NCBI GenBank assembly: GCA_029068025.1
Contig: JAIEDJ010000304.1
Coordinates: 1-33,469 of the forward strand
DNA: 33,469 bases
Source: Oscillospiraceae bacterium
GTDB taxonomy: Bacteria; Bacillota; Clostridia; Oscillospirales; Ruminococcaceae
Direction: 5' to 3'
Part shown: positions 7,611-16,280 of the stretch, in pieces
Layout: every line of letters begins with the position of its first letter
How positions within the stretch are numbered: position 1 is the first letter of the stretch
The notes under the pieces: model-generated
The model's database searches: none
What the model saw: the letters and a program-made list of their open reading frames with translations, nothing else
Told to the model about the DNA's origin: nothing
Translations under genes and position numbers: made by a program

Positions 7611-10187
7611 GTGAAATTATTATTGATAGACGGCAACAGCATAATGAACCGCGCGTTCTACGGGATCCGTATGCTCACCAATAAAAGCGGATTCCCGACA
7701 AACGCGCTGACAGGATTTTTAAACATATATGTCAAGCTCCTGAATGAGGATAAGCCCGACAGGATAGCTGCCGCGTTTGATCTCAAAGCGCCGACCTTCC
7801 GTCATAAGCTGTACTGTCAGTACAAGGCAGGCCGTCACGCCATGCCCGATGAGCTTGTAAGGCAAATGCCCGTGATCAAAGATATTCTGCGCGGTCTCGG
7901 CATTTCCATCGTCGAGACAGAGGGTTACGAGGCTGATGACATAATCGGAACCCTTTCCGCCGCTGCTGCCGCACAAAACGCGGAATGTGTTATAATGACA
8001 GGCGACCGCGACAGCTTCCAGCTTGTCAACGAACACGTTACGGTACGGCTTGCCTCCAACAAGGACGACATTTATTACACACCAGAGAAAATAAACGAGG
8101 TATACGGCGTTACGCCGCGCGAAATGCTTGAGGTCAAGGCGCTTCAGGGCGACAGCTCCGACAATATCCCGGGAGTTGCAGGCATCGGAGAAAAGACCGC
8201 GCTTTCGCTTATACAGCGCTATCACACCATTCAATATATCTATGAACATCTTGAGGAGCTTGACGTGACAAAGAGCGTCCGCGCCAAGCTGGAAGCCGGA
8301 AAGGGCAGCGCAGAACTGTCGCGCACGCTTGGCGAGATCTGTCTGTCCGTGCCGATCTCAACGGCTCTTGACGACTACAAGCCCGGCAGCGGAAACAGAT
8401 CCGAGGTCGTCGGGATACTGCGTGAGCTGCAAATGAACGGCGCGATAAAAAAGCTCGGCCTTGAGGGAATAGCGCCGCAGTTCCCACTTAACTGTTCCTC
8501 TCTGACTGCTGCTTCCGCAAATTCGTCCACGGACGCACAGACAGCCGTCAGCACCGAAGAAAACGCGGAAAATATAACGTCCGTCGGCTCCGTAATTGTA
8601 AAAGACGAAGTTCCGTATGACGAATCCGCCATAGATATTATTAGTATTAACGATGAAATTTGCGCTTTTCGGGGCTGCAAGAAAATTGAAGATGATCTCA
8701 AATCAATACTTGAAAGCGACTCCCATAAACATACAGACAACGCCAAGGCACTTTATACCTATTGTATAGAACGCGGAATAGAGCTACGCAATGTTACGTT
8801 TGACACAACGCTTGCCGCTTATCTTCTTGATGTCAACGCGAAGTCCTACGAGATAGACCGGCTTTTTGATGAATATCATATAGCGTATGAACCCGACCGT
8901 CCTAATTCCCGGATCCTCGCTCAGACCCTGCTCAACAAGACGCTGTACGCGCAGATCTGTGATCAGGGAATGTTGAAGGTTCTGCGTGAGATCGAAATAC
9001 CGCTGGCGGAGGTTCTTGCTTCCATGGAGCACGAGGGCGTGCTGCTCGACACAGCCGCGCTTAACGCGTTCGGCGAGGATCTGTTGCCTAAGATCTCCGA
9101 GATAACAGAAAACGTTTACAGGCTTGCGGGACACGAGTTCAACATCGGCAGTCCGAAGCAGCTTTCCGCCGTGCTTTTCTCCGAGCTGGGACTTCCTGCC
9201 GGAAAGAAAAAGAGCACAGGCTACTCCACCGACTCCGAAACGCTCGAAGCCATTGCCGACAAGCACCCTATAATCGCGCCGATACTTGAGTACAGAAGGC
9301 TCACCAAGCTCTACAACACCTATGTCAAGGGGCTTCAAGGCGCGGTTTCCGCGGACGGGCGAATGTACACGACCTTTAAGCAGACCGAGACTCGCACAGG
9401 TCGTATCAGCTCCGCGGAACCTAATATTCAGAATATCCCCGTCCGCACGGAGATCGGACGGAACTTCCGCAAGTTCTTTATTGCCGCACCCGGGAAGGTG
9501 CTCTGCGACGCGGACTACAGCCAGATAGAGCTGCGTGTTCTCGCTTCGCTCGCCAAGGACGAGGTGATGATACGGACGTTCCTTGACAACCGCGATATTC
9601 ACGCGGAGACCGCCGAAAGTGTGTTCCGCAAGACCGAGGGTCAGGATCCGCACGATCTGCGCCGCAAGGCGAAAGCGGTAAACTTCGGCATTGTCTACGG
9701 CATCGGACCGTTCTCGCTGGCGAAGGACATCGGTTCGACGCTCTCCGACGCAAAGCAATATATCGAGGACTACCTTCGCCATTTCTCGGGCGTTGACAAG
9801 TATATGAACGCCATTACCAAATCAGCCGAAGCGGACGGATACGCCGTGACATATTTCGGACGGCGGCGCTTCATTCCGGAGATCTTATCCACGAATAAAA
9901 CCGTCAAGGCTCTCGGAACGCGTATCGCCCGGAACACGCCGATACAGGGCACCGCCGCCGACATCATCAAGCTGGCGATGGTAAAGGTGTACCAAAGATT
10001 GAAGCGCGAGCTTCCCGAAGCGAAGCTGATACTCCAGGTTCACGATGAGCTGATAGTTGAAGTTCCGGAAGCGTCTTCACAGAAAGCTCTGGAGATACTC
10101 AAGGAGGAAATGCAGAACGCCGCGAAGCTGGACGTTCCCCTGCTTGTGGACGCCAAGACCGGAAAGAATTGGTTTGAAACACATTAA
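7611..10187 (+). CDS. polA: DNA polymerase I
   Basis: 5'-nuclease MKLLLIDGNSIMNRAFYGI...GYEADDIIGT...GDSSDNIPGVAGIGEKTA; Pol A motifs DADYSQIELRVLA, RRKAKAVNFGIVYGIGPF, QVHDELIVEV. GTG start. Confidence 0.96.
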   Translation: MKLLLIDGNSIMNRAFYGIRMLTNKSGFPTNALTGFLNIYVKLLNEDKPDRIAAAFDLKAPTFRHKLYCQYKAGRHAMPDELVRQMPVIKDILRGLGISIVETEGYEADDIIGTLSAAAAAQNAECVIMTGDRDSFQLVNEHVTVRLASNKDDIYYTPEKINEVYGVTPREMLEVKALQGDSSDNIPGVAGIGEKTALSLIQRYHTIQYIYEHLEELDVTKSVRAKLEAGKGSAELSRTLGEICLSVPISTALDDYKPGSGNRSEVVGILRELQMNGAIKKLGLEGIAPQFPLNCSSLTAASANSSTDAQTAVSTEENAENITSVGSVIVKDEVPYDESAIDIISINDEICAFRGCKKIEDDLKSILESDSHKHTDNAKALYTYCIERGIELRNVTFDTTLAAYLLDVNAKSYEIDRLFDEYHIAYEPDRPNSRILAQTLLNKTLYAQICDQGMLKVLREIEIPLAEVLASMEHEGVLLDTAALNAFGEDLLPKISEITENVYRLAGHEFNIGSPKQLSAVLFSELGLPAGKKKSTGYSTDSETLEAIADKHPIIAPILEYRRLTKLYNTYVKGLQGAVSADGRMYTTFKQTETRTGRISSAEPNIQNIPVRTEIGRNFRKFFIAAPGKVLCDADYSQIELRVLASLAKDEVMIRTFLDNRDIHAETAESVFRKTEGQDPHDLRRKAKAVNFGIVYGIGPFSLAKDIGSTLSDAKQYIEDYLRHFSGVDKYMNAITKSAEADGYAVTYFGRRRFIPEILSTNKTVKALGTRIARNTPIQGTAADIIKLAMVKVYQRLKRELPEAKLILQVHDELIVEVPEASSQKALEILKEEMQNAAKLDVPLLVDAKTGKNWFETH

Positions 10188-10213
10188 ATTAAATATTGAA
10201 AGGATAGTATATT

Positions 10214-11464
10214 ATGGTTGCTTTTTCTGCCGCCGATATTCTATTACCCAAGCTCGAAAGCGAGGACATGCAAAAATGGTCGGTCGTCGCGTGTGATCAG
10301 TACACAGGCGAACCCGACTATTGGGCAAAGACCGCCGAGATCGTCGGTGATTCGCCCTCTACATTGAAGCTCACGCTGCCCGAGATCTTTCTGGAAAGCG
10401 ATGACTGTGACCGCCGCATAGCGCAGATCAACGACACCATGCGCGCGTATCTCGACAATCACCTTTTCGGGGAATATAAAAACTGCTTTATACTCACCAA
10501 GCGCACACAGGCGGACGGCAGCCTGAGAGCGGGTCTTGTCGGAGTAATAGACCTTGAGCAGTACGATTACACTAAGGGCAGCAAATCGCAGGTTCGCGCC
10601 ACGGAAGCGACCGTCGCCTCCCGTATCCCGCCGCGCGTTAAAATACGCATGAACGCGCCGTTGGAGCTGCCGCATATCATGATACTTATCGACGATCCCA
10701 AATGTACGGTGATCGAGCCGCTTCTGAACAAAAAATTACGCTCGGTATATGATTTTGAGCTTATGCAGAACGGCGGTCATCTGTCGGGAGAGATCGTTGA
10801 CGGAGAAGCCGCGGACGGTGTTGTCAGCGCACTTGAAAAGCTGCGGAAAAAAGAGCTTGACGCTCTCCATCAGCTCGGTCTTGAAAAGCAGGAGCCGCTG
10901 CTGTTCGCTATGGGCGACGGCAATCACTCGCTCGCGACCGCCAAGGAGTGTTACGAGCAGCTTAAGAAATCCGGCTCGCCCGACGCGGAGCTTGCGCGGT
11001 ACGCGTTGGCGGAGGTCGTTAATCTCCACAGCCCCGCGCTGGAATTTGAAGCTATACACAGAGTAATAACTGAGGTAAACGCGGAAGATATTCTGAACAA
11101 AATGACAACCGCGCTGAAGCTCTCCGAGAGCGGGGAACAGCGGTTCACGTTAATTTTAAACGGCAAACCGCACGAGTACGGTATCGGCGCGCCGACCTCC
11201 AACCTGACTGTAGGATCGGTACAGTCATTCCTTGACAAATATCTCGCCGAAAATCCCGGAAAGATCGACTATATTCACGGCGATGACGTTGTGAAGGCGC
11301 TCTGCAGGGACGATAACACAGTAGGAATACTGCTGCCGTCCATGAAGAAATCCGAGCTGTTCCCGACCGTGATCAAAGACGGAGCATTGCCGCGAAAGAC
11401 GTTCTCAATGGGTCACGCCCACGACAAGCGGTTCTACTGCGAGGCAAGAATGATCAGAAAATAA
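10214..11464 (+). CDS. DUF1015 family protein
   Basis: KWSVVACDQYTGEPDYW, LFAMGDGNHSLATAKECYEQLK, ALAEVVNLHSPALEFEAIHRV. Confidence 0.85.
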   Translation: MVAFSAADILLPKLESEDMQKWSVVACDQYTGEPDYWAKTAEIVGDSPSTLKLTLPEIFLESDDCDRRIAQINDTMRAYLDNHLFGEYKNCFILTKRTQADGSLRAGLVGVIDLEQYDYTKGSKSQVRATEATVASRIPPRVKIRMNAPLELPHIMILIDDPKCTVIEPLLNKKLRSVYDFELMQNGGHLSGEIVDGEAADGVVSALEKLRKKELDALHQLGLEKQEPLLFAMGDGNHSLATAKECYEQLKKSGSPDAELARYALAEVVNLHSPALEFEAIHRVITEVNAEDILNKMTTALKLSESGEQRFTLILNGKPHEYGIGAPTSNLTVGSVQSFLDKYLAENPGKIDYIHGDDVVKALCRDDNTVGILLPSMKKSELFPTVIKDGALPRKTFSMGHAHDKRFYCEARMIRK

Positions 11465-11488
11465 CCGTTTTTATTAGGGGGCACGATT

Positions 11489-11902
11489 ATGTGGTTCGTG
11501 TTTGCTCTGCTGTCTGCGGTTTTCGCGGCGGCAACGTCGATCCTAGCAAAAGTCGGGATCGAGGGCGTGAACTCCAACCTCGCGACTGCCATCCGCACGA
11601 TAGTTGTGCTTGCGGCGGCATGGGGAATGGTATTCATCACAGGCGCTCAAAGCGGGATCACGGAGATACCGCGCAAAAGCTGGATCTTTCTGATACTGTC
11701 GGGTCTGGCAACGGGAGCGTCGTGGCTGTGTTACTACCGCGCGCTCCAGCTCGGAGAAGCTTCCAAGGTCGCTCCGATAGACAAGCTGAGCGTTGTTATA
11801 ACGGTAATTTTAGCGGTGATCTTCCTGCACGAGCAGCTGACTGTAAAATCGGTGATCGGCTGCGCGCTTATCGCGGCGGGAACGCTTGTAATGGTATTAT
11901 AA
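11489..11902 (+). CDS. EamA/DMT family half-size transporter
   Basis: 137 aa; MWFVFALLSAVFAAATSILAKVGIEGVNSNLATAIRTIVVL...SGLATGASWLCYYRALQLGEASKVAPIDKLSVVITVILAVIFLHEQLTVKSVIGCALIAAGTL. Confidence 0.85.
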   Translation: MWFVFALLSAVFAAATSILAKVGIEGVNSNLATAIRTIVVLAAAWGMVFITGAQSGITEIPRKSWIFLILSGLATGASWLCYYRALQLGEASKVAPIDKLSVVITVILAVIFLHEQLTVKSVIGCALIAAGTLVMVL

Positions 11903-11906
11903 CCAA

Positions 11907-12006
11907 GCAGTTTTCGCAGCGCGACCGAGCGAAGCATAAAAACGTTAAAGCGGAGCACACGCATTATCCGCTGCGCGGAAAACGCTGAGTGAGGCGAGAA
12001 AACTGC
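11907..12006. repeat. GC-rich imperfect inverted repeat
   Basis: GCAGTTTTCGC (11907-11917) pairs with GCGAGAAAACTGC (11994-12006), nested CGCAGCG/CGCTGCG. Confidence 0.55.
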
Positions 12007-12027
12007 AAATTAAAATAGGTGATACAT

Positions 12028-12360
12028 ATGAAGTATTTTATTAGTAACGGCGAACGACACGGAACGGTCTATCACGAGTTCGTACAAGGCGAGTGGGACG
12101 AAGAAGCGATGATCTTCTGGAGCGACGATTCGCTTTATCTCCATGACAATGTTATGTTCGAGCTTCACAAGCTTTTCAAGGCGGCTAATGTCGAATTCGA
12201 CCGCTTCGATGAGACTGTGATCACGCTCGACGACTGGAACGCTCTTGTAAAACGCGCCGGCGAGCTCGGCGGCGAAATTCTTGAATTAATTGAAGAACTG
12301 AAACCGTGGGCAGAGGAAAATTTCCGAAATAACAAGATTTTTACGATTCTCGGAATATAG
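12028..12360 (+). CDS. Small acidic protein, unit 1 of a tandem paralogue family
   Basis: MKYFISNGERHGTVYHEFVQGEWDEEAMIFWSDDSLYLHDN...WAEENFRNNKIFTILGI; homologous to both halves of the next ORF. Confidence 0.75.
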   Translation: MKYFISNGERHGTVYHEFVQGEWDEEAMIFWSDDSLYLHDNVMFELHKLFKAANVEFDRFDETVITLDDWNALVKRAGELGGEILELIEELKPWAEENFRNNKIFTILGI

Positions 12361-12368
12361 GTGATCGA

Positions 12369-13037
12369 ATGAAATTCTTTGAAACCGGAATTAAAGGCAG
12401 CTGTTACATCGAATTTGTTCAAGGAAAGTGGACCGGAGAACATTGGAATGTTGATTCGCTGTATCTGCACGATGATGATTTCTTTGGACTTGAGGCATAC
12501 ACAAATCCGTTTACAGAGGTGATCCCGAACTTTGCACATTGGGGTGTGACAGAGGTCACTTTTGATGATTGGAAGCGCATTGTCGAGGTCTCTCGGAAAC
12601 TCGACAATGAAACCAAGAAAATTATCAAAGAGCTGCGTCCATGGGCTGAGAAGAATTTCCGCAGCAATGATGTTTTCACGATCATCGGGATCATGGAAGG
12701 TCGGAAATTTTTCAGAACCGGGATCAAAGGCGGCTGTTACAACGAGTTTGTTCAGGGCAAATGGACGGACGGTGATCGGGAGCATTGGAGCGCCGATTCG
12801 CTGTATCTTTATGATGAGGTGTTTGAATTCCTTGATCTTTACACAAATTTGTTTGCAAAAGTGATCCCCAATTATGCGCATTTTGGCGTGACCGAGGTCA
12901 CCTGTGATGATTGGAAGCGGCTGGTTGAGATCTCACGCGAACAGGGCGGCGAAATTGAAATGCTTATCGAAGAATTGCGTCCATGGGCAGAGGAAAATTT
13001 CCGTAAAAACAAAATTTTTACGATCCTTGGAATTTAG
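12369..13037 (+). CDS. Two-unit fusion protein of the same family (units 2 and 3)
   Basis: Unit 2 MKFFETGIKGSCYIEFVQGKW...RPWAEKNFRSNDVFTIIGI followed in frame by MEGRKFFRTGIKGGCYNEFVQGKW...RPWAEENFRKNKIFTILGI. Confidence 0.8.
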   Translation: MKFFETGIKGSCYIEFVQGKWTGEHWNVDSLYLHDDDFFGLEAYTNPFTEVIPNFAHWGVTEVTFDDWKRIVEVSRKLDNETKKIIKELRPWAEKNFRSNDVFTIIGIMEGRKFFRTGIKGGCYNEFVQGKWTDGDREHWSADSLYLYDEVFEFLDLYTNLFAKVIPNYAHFGVTEVTCDDWKRLVEISREQGGEIEMLIEELRPWAEENFRKNKIFTILGI

Positions 13038-13046
13038 GAGGAAGCT

Positions 13047-13415
13047 ATGGAACTTTCATCATATTTTAAAAGCGTAATTGATCAGGATCACGCGTCGGTC
13101 GTGATCTGCGACCTCGATCACAAGATCATCTACATGAACCCCGCCGCCGTGAAGAAGTATCAGAAGCGCGGTCCCCTGCTCGGAAGCAGTCTGCTCGACT
13201 GTCACAACGAGCGATCCAACGAACTGATAAAGCAAGTTGTCGCATGGTTCGCGGAGGACATATCGCACAACAAGATCTACACCTTCCACAACGACAAGGA
13301 GAACCGCGACGTATACATGATAGCGCTGCGCGGCGAGGACGGAGAGCTTATCGGCTACTACGAAAAGCATGAATACCGCGACCGCGAAACGGCGAAAATG
13401 TACGACTTCACATAA
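13047..13415 (+). CDS. Stand-alone PAS domain protein
   Basis: SVVICDLDHKIIYMNPAAVKKYQKRG-PLLGSSLLDCHNERSNELI; PAS fold signature, no output domain. Confidence 0.7.
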   Translation: MELSSYFKSVIDQDHASVVICDLDHKIIYMNPAAVKKYQKRGPLLGSSLLDCHNERSNELIKQVVAWFAEDISHNKIYTFHNDKENRDVYMIALRGEDGELIGYYEKHEYRDRETAKMYDFT

Positions 13416-13419
13416 AATA

Positions 13420-13446
13420 AAGCCGCCCAAACCGGGCGGCTTTTCC
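13420..13446 (+). terminator. Rho-independent terminator
   Basis: AAGCCGCCC (13420-13428) / GGGCGGCTT (13434-13442) then TTTTCC. Confidence 0.8.
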
Positions 13447-13452
13447 TGCTTA

Positions 13453-14148
13453 TTAATGCCAGCTTGCCGATGTGATCGTGCTGTAGCCCTGCTCCGAGAG
13501 CATGGGCTTGGAAATGCGCCTTATCGTTTCTTCGGACAAGCACTTGTTCTCCGCGAACTCCGCGCCCGCCCTTGTGATATCCTTAAGATACCCGTCGCGC
13601 TGACGCTTTGCCATTTCCGATACGAAGATCTCTCCTTCGGGGCAAAGTATTGCGGTGTGTCTGCCGCCGCTTATCATCTCCAGCTGCTTTAACAGCGCGG
13701 GAAATACCGGCTCCGCCTCAACATAGCCGCAGGAGCTTATCACAACAAAACGCTTTTTCAGCATAGACTCATCACGCAGCTTGTGGAAGCACACATCGCT
13801 GTCCGAAACGCGATCCCCCATGTACGGCATCATAAACGGCAGACAGCGGTCTGTTACCGTTTTCATAGTGCCGGGCATTCCGAAAAAAAACAGAGGAAAG
13901 CTCTCTATCACGATATCAGCATCGGAGATCTTCCCGTAAATCGCCTGCATATCGTCTTGGATAACGCATTTCCCGTTTGTTTTCTTCCAACAGGAATAAC
14001 ACCCCGCACATGGCTTTATATTCAGCTTTGCAAGATGAACAAGCTCGATCTGAGTATCCGAAGGGAAGCCCTCAAGAAACGCCTTTGTTACATTGAGCGT
14101 GTTGGAGCGCTCCGCCTTGGGACTGCCGTTCAGAACCAATATCTTCAT
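13453..14148 (-). CDS. Flavodoxin-family NAD(P)H-dependent oxidoreductase
   Basis: MKILVLNGSPKAERSNTLNVTKAFLEGF...LNIKPCAGCYSCWKKTNGKCVIQDDMQAIYGKISDADIVIESFPLFFFGMPGTMKTVTDRCLPF; start placed at 14148 after GGGGAGAACGA. Confidence 0.85.
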   Translation of the reverse strand: MKILVLNGSPKAERSNTLNVTKAFLEGFPSDTQIELVHLAKLNIKPCAGCYSCWKKTNGKCVIQDDMQAIYGKISDADIVIESFPLFFFGMPGTMKTVTDRCLPFMMPYMGDRVSDSDVCFHKLRDESMLKKRFVVISSCGYVEAEPVFPALLKQLEMISGGRHTAILCPEGEIFVSEMAKRQRDGYLKDITRAGAEFAENKCLSEETIRRISKPMLSEQGYSTITSASWH

Positions 14149-14161
14149 TCGTTCTCCCCCC

Positions 14162-14232
14162 ATACTAATTCACGATCTGCGTATAGACATCTTTGCGGAA
14201 ATCCCGTCTATACTACGATTGTAAATTAGTAT
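14162..14232. repeat. 71-nt long-stem palindrome
   Basis: ATACTAATTCACGATCTGCGTATAGAC (14162-14188) pairs imperfectly with GTCTATACTACGATTGTAAATTAGTAT (14206-14232). Confidence 0.75.
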
Positions 14233-14885
14233 CATACTGTTTCGCCAACCTCGCCGTCAGGCATTTCATCTTCGATCGGCGGAAGAGTGTTTATGCTGTA
14301 GAAATAGCGTTTCCCGCACGCGTGTATTACGCCCTCGCGGAAATATTCGCCGTCAAGCTCTGCGGATTTCAGATTGTCGAAAATATCCGAGCCGACGCGC
14401 TTTACATAAGCTTCGCGGCGCGTCCACGCGGTAAAAAATTCGGCTGATCTGTCGTGAGAGCTTTCAAAATCTGATAGCTCGGGAACATTCATAAACGTCT
14501 TCGCAAGCGTTGACATCTTTTCCTCGGAATAATCACGCGCGTGCTGAACGTCGCAGCCCACCGCCGCGCCTTCGCCTATAGCAAGAACGCACAAAGCGCA
14601 GCCGCCGCTGTGCGATACGCTGAAATCCAGCGTTGGATCGTCAATATACGGACGACCGTGCGAATCAAGAAGGATCGCCGTTTCAAGGCGGTCGATCCCG
14701 TTTTTCTGGAGCAGGCTGTCCAGCAGCAGAAAGCCGCTTGCGGAATCGCAGAACGCGCTGCCGCGCCGCTTGAGTATATCCTCAAAGTAATCCACGCATC
14801 TCGGATCGTAACAGATCCGCAGCTCCTCTATCCGGGTGCGAAGCCCGCCGCCCGTAACAATAGAGGCTGTGAAATCAATTCTCAT
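14232..14885 (-). CDS. 4'-phosphopantetheinyl transferase (Sfp/AcpT-type)
   Basis: LDFSVSHSGGCALCVLAIGEGAAVGCDVQHAR...FTAWTRREAYVKRVG. Start MRIDFTAS chosen at 14885; the ORF extends to 14939. Confidence 0.85.
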   Translation of the reverse strand: MRIDFTASIVTGGGLRTRIEELRICYDPRCVDYFEDILKRRGSAFCDSASGFLLLDSLLQKNGIDRLETAILLDSHGRPYIDDPTLDFSVSHSGGCALCVLAIGEGAAVGCDVQHARDYSEEKMSTLAKTFMNVPELSDFESSHDRSAEFFTAWTRREAYVKRVGSDIFDNLKSAELDGEYFREGVIHACGKRYFYSINTLPPIEDEMPDGEVGETV

Positions 14886-15327
14886 AAACCGCACCCTTAT
14901 CCATCGAGGTGAACAGCATACTGCCCTTAGCCTTAACAACGCCGTCCACGGAGATCACCGCCGAAAATTCGTATGCCCCACCGCCGCTCATAGTGCACTT
15001 TACCTCGATATTCAGCGTATCGCCGGGGATCACGGGCTTTAAGAACTTGAATTCCTTCACCTTCAGCAAAACGTACAGCTTGCCTTCCTCGTCCGCCGCG
15101 TTATCGGGAGCGATCACAAGGCTGCACAGCTGCGCCGCCGACTCGATCAGCAGCACGCCCGGCATTATCGGCGCTTCGGGGAAGTGACCGACAAAGTACG
15201 GCTCATTGACCGAAACGTTTTTTATCCCCACGGCGCGTACGTTTGGTTCAAGCTCCGTTACTCGCTCGATCATCTGAAACGGCGGGCGCTGCTTTATGCG
15301 CTTGTTGATCTCAAGAAGATTCATCAT
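14875..15327 (-). CDS. fabZ: 3-hydroxyacyl-ACP dehydratase (FabZ-like)
   Basis: RPPFQMIERV, GHFPEAPIMPGVLLIESAAQLCSLV, FKFLKPVIPGDTLNIEVKC. Confidence 0.9.
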   Translation of the reverse strand: MMNLLEINKRIKQRPPFQMIERVTELEPNVRAVGIKNVSVNEPYFVGHFPEAPIMPGVLLIESAAQLCSLVIAPDNAADEEGKLYVLLKVKEFKFLKPVIPGDTLNIEVKCTMSGGGAYEFSAVISVDGVVKAKGSMLFTSMDKGAVYEN

Positions 15328-16070
15328 AAGCTGAGCCCTCCGTCCGCGATGATCACCTGTCCCGTAACGTAGTCAAACGCTTCGGAGCAGAGCATAGCAA
15401 CAATGTCCGCGACACCCCTAGCTGAGCCGAATTTTCCCATGGGGATAGCCTTTATGTATTCGGCCTTTTTCTCCTCGGGGATAGCGTCCATCATCTCAGT
15501 CTCGATAAACCCGGGAGCCACTGCGTTTACGGTGATCCCGCGCGGAGCAAGCTCCTTGGCGAGCGTCGCGGTCATGGAATTTACCGCGCCCTTTGTGGCA
15601 GAGTACACGCCCTGACCCTCGACCGCAAGCACCGAGCTTACCGAGCTTACATTGATTATCTTGCCGTGCTTCTTGCTCATCATCTTGAGCGCCGCCTGCT
15701 GCGCGCAGTGAAAATATCCCTTTATGTTGATATCAAGACTGCGGCTGAGCGAATCCTCGTTGATCATCAGCAGATACGCGTCGTCAACCACGCCCGCGTT
15801 GTTGATCAGCACATCAAGCTGCCCGAACTCCTTCTGTACATCACGAAACATCTGCTGAACCGCCTTAAGATCCGCCGTATCCGCTTTGAAAGCAGCCGCG
15901 CGGCGTCCGAGCGCCTCGATCTCGGCAACGACCTCGGCAGCCTTCGCTTCATTTGAATTATAGTTCACCGCAACATCATAGCCGCACTCCGCAAGCCGCA
16001 CCGCGCATGCTCTTCCGATACCGCGCGAAGCCCCTGTAACAAGCGCAACTTTTGTCTGAATTTCACCCAT
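15324..16070 (-). CDS. fabG: 3-oxoacyl-ACP reductase (FabG-like SDR)
   Basis: VALVTGASRGIGRACA, DVLINNAGVVDD, INVSSVSSVLAVEGQGVYSATKGAVNSMTATLAKELAPRGITVNAVAPGFIETEM. Confidence 0.93.
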   Translation of the reverse strand: MGEIQTKVALVTGASRGIGRACAVRLAECGYDVAVNYNSNEAKAAEVVAEIEALGRRAAAFKADTADLKAVQQMFRDVQKEFGQLDVLINNAGVVDDAYLLMINEDSLSRSLDINIKGYFHCAQQAALKMMSKKHGKIINVSSVSSVLAVEGQGVYSATKGAVNSMTATLAKELAPRGITVNAVAPGFIETEMMDAIPEEKKAEYIKAIPMGKFGSARGVADIVAMLCSEAFDYVTGQVIIADGGLSL

Positions 16071-16280
16071 AAGATCTCCTGTAAAACATCCATGATTTCA
16101 ACGGAAATACGGCGCTTTATTCCGGCTGTTTTTCAGCCGTGTTTTTCGCCGTATTTTCATCGAATAATATAACAAATAATTCTTTTGTTTAAGCCAAAAT
16201 ACTGACTTTGTGCAAGCTGTTTTATTCGCGTGTTATCAAGCCTGTTTCCACGCGGATTTCAGGCTTGATTTTCAACGTTT

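Noticed and set aside
8784-9782. 332-aa minus-strand ORF opposite polA
   Set aside because: Shadow ORF of a conserved polymerase domain; no domain signature or ribosome site.
12028-13415. Polymorphic-toxin immunity locus
   Set aside because: Tandem small paralogues are suggestive, but no toxin, pretoxin or secretion gene is visible nearby; kept only as an open possibility.
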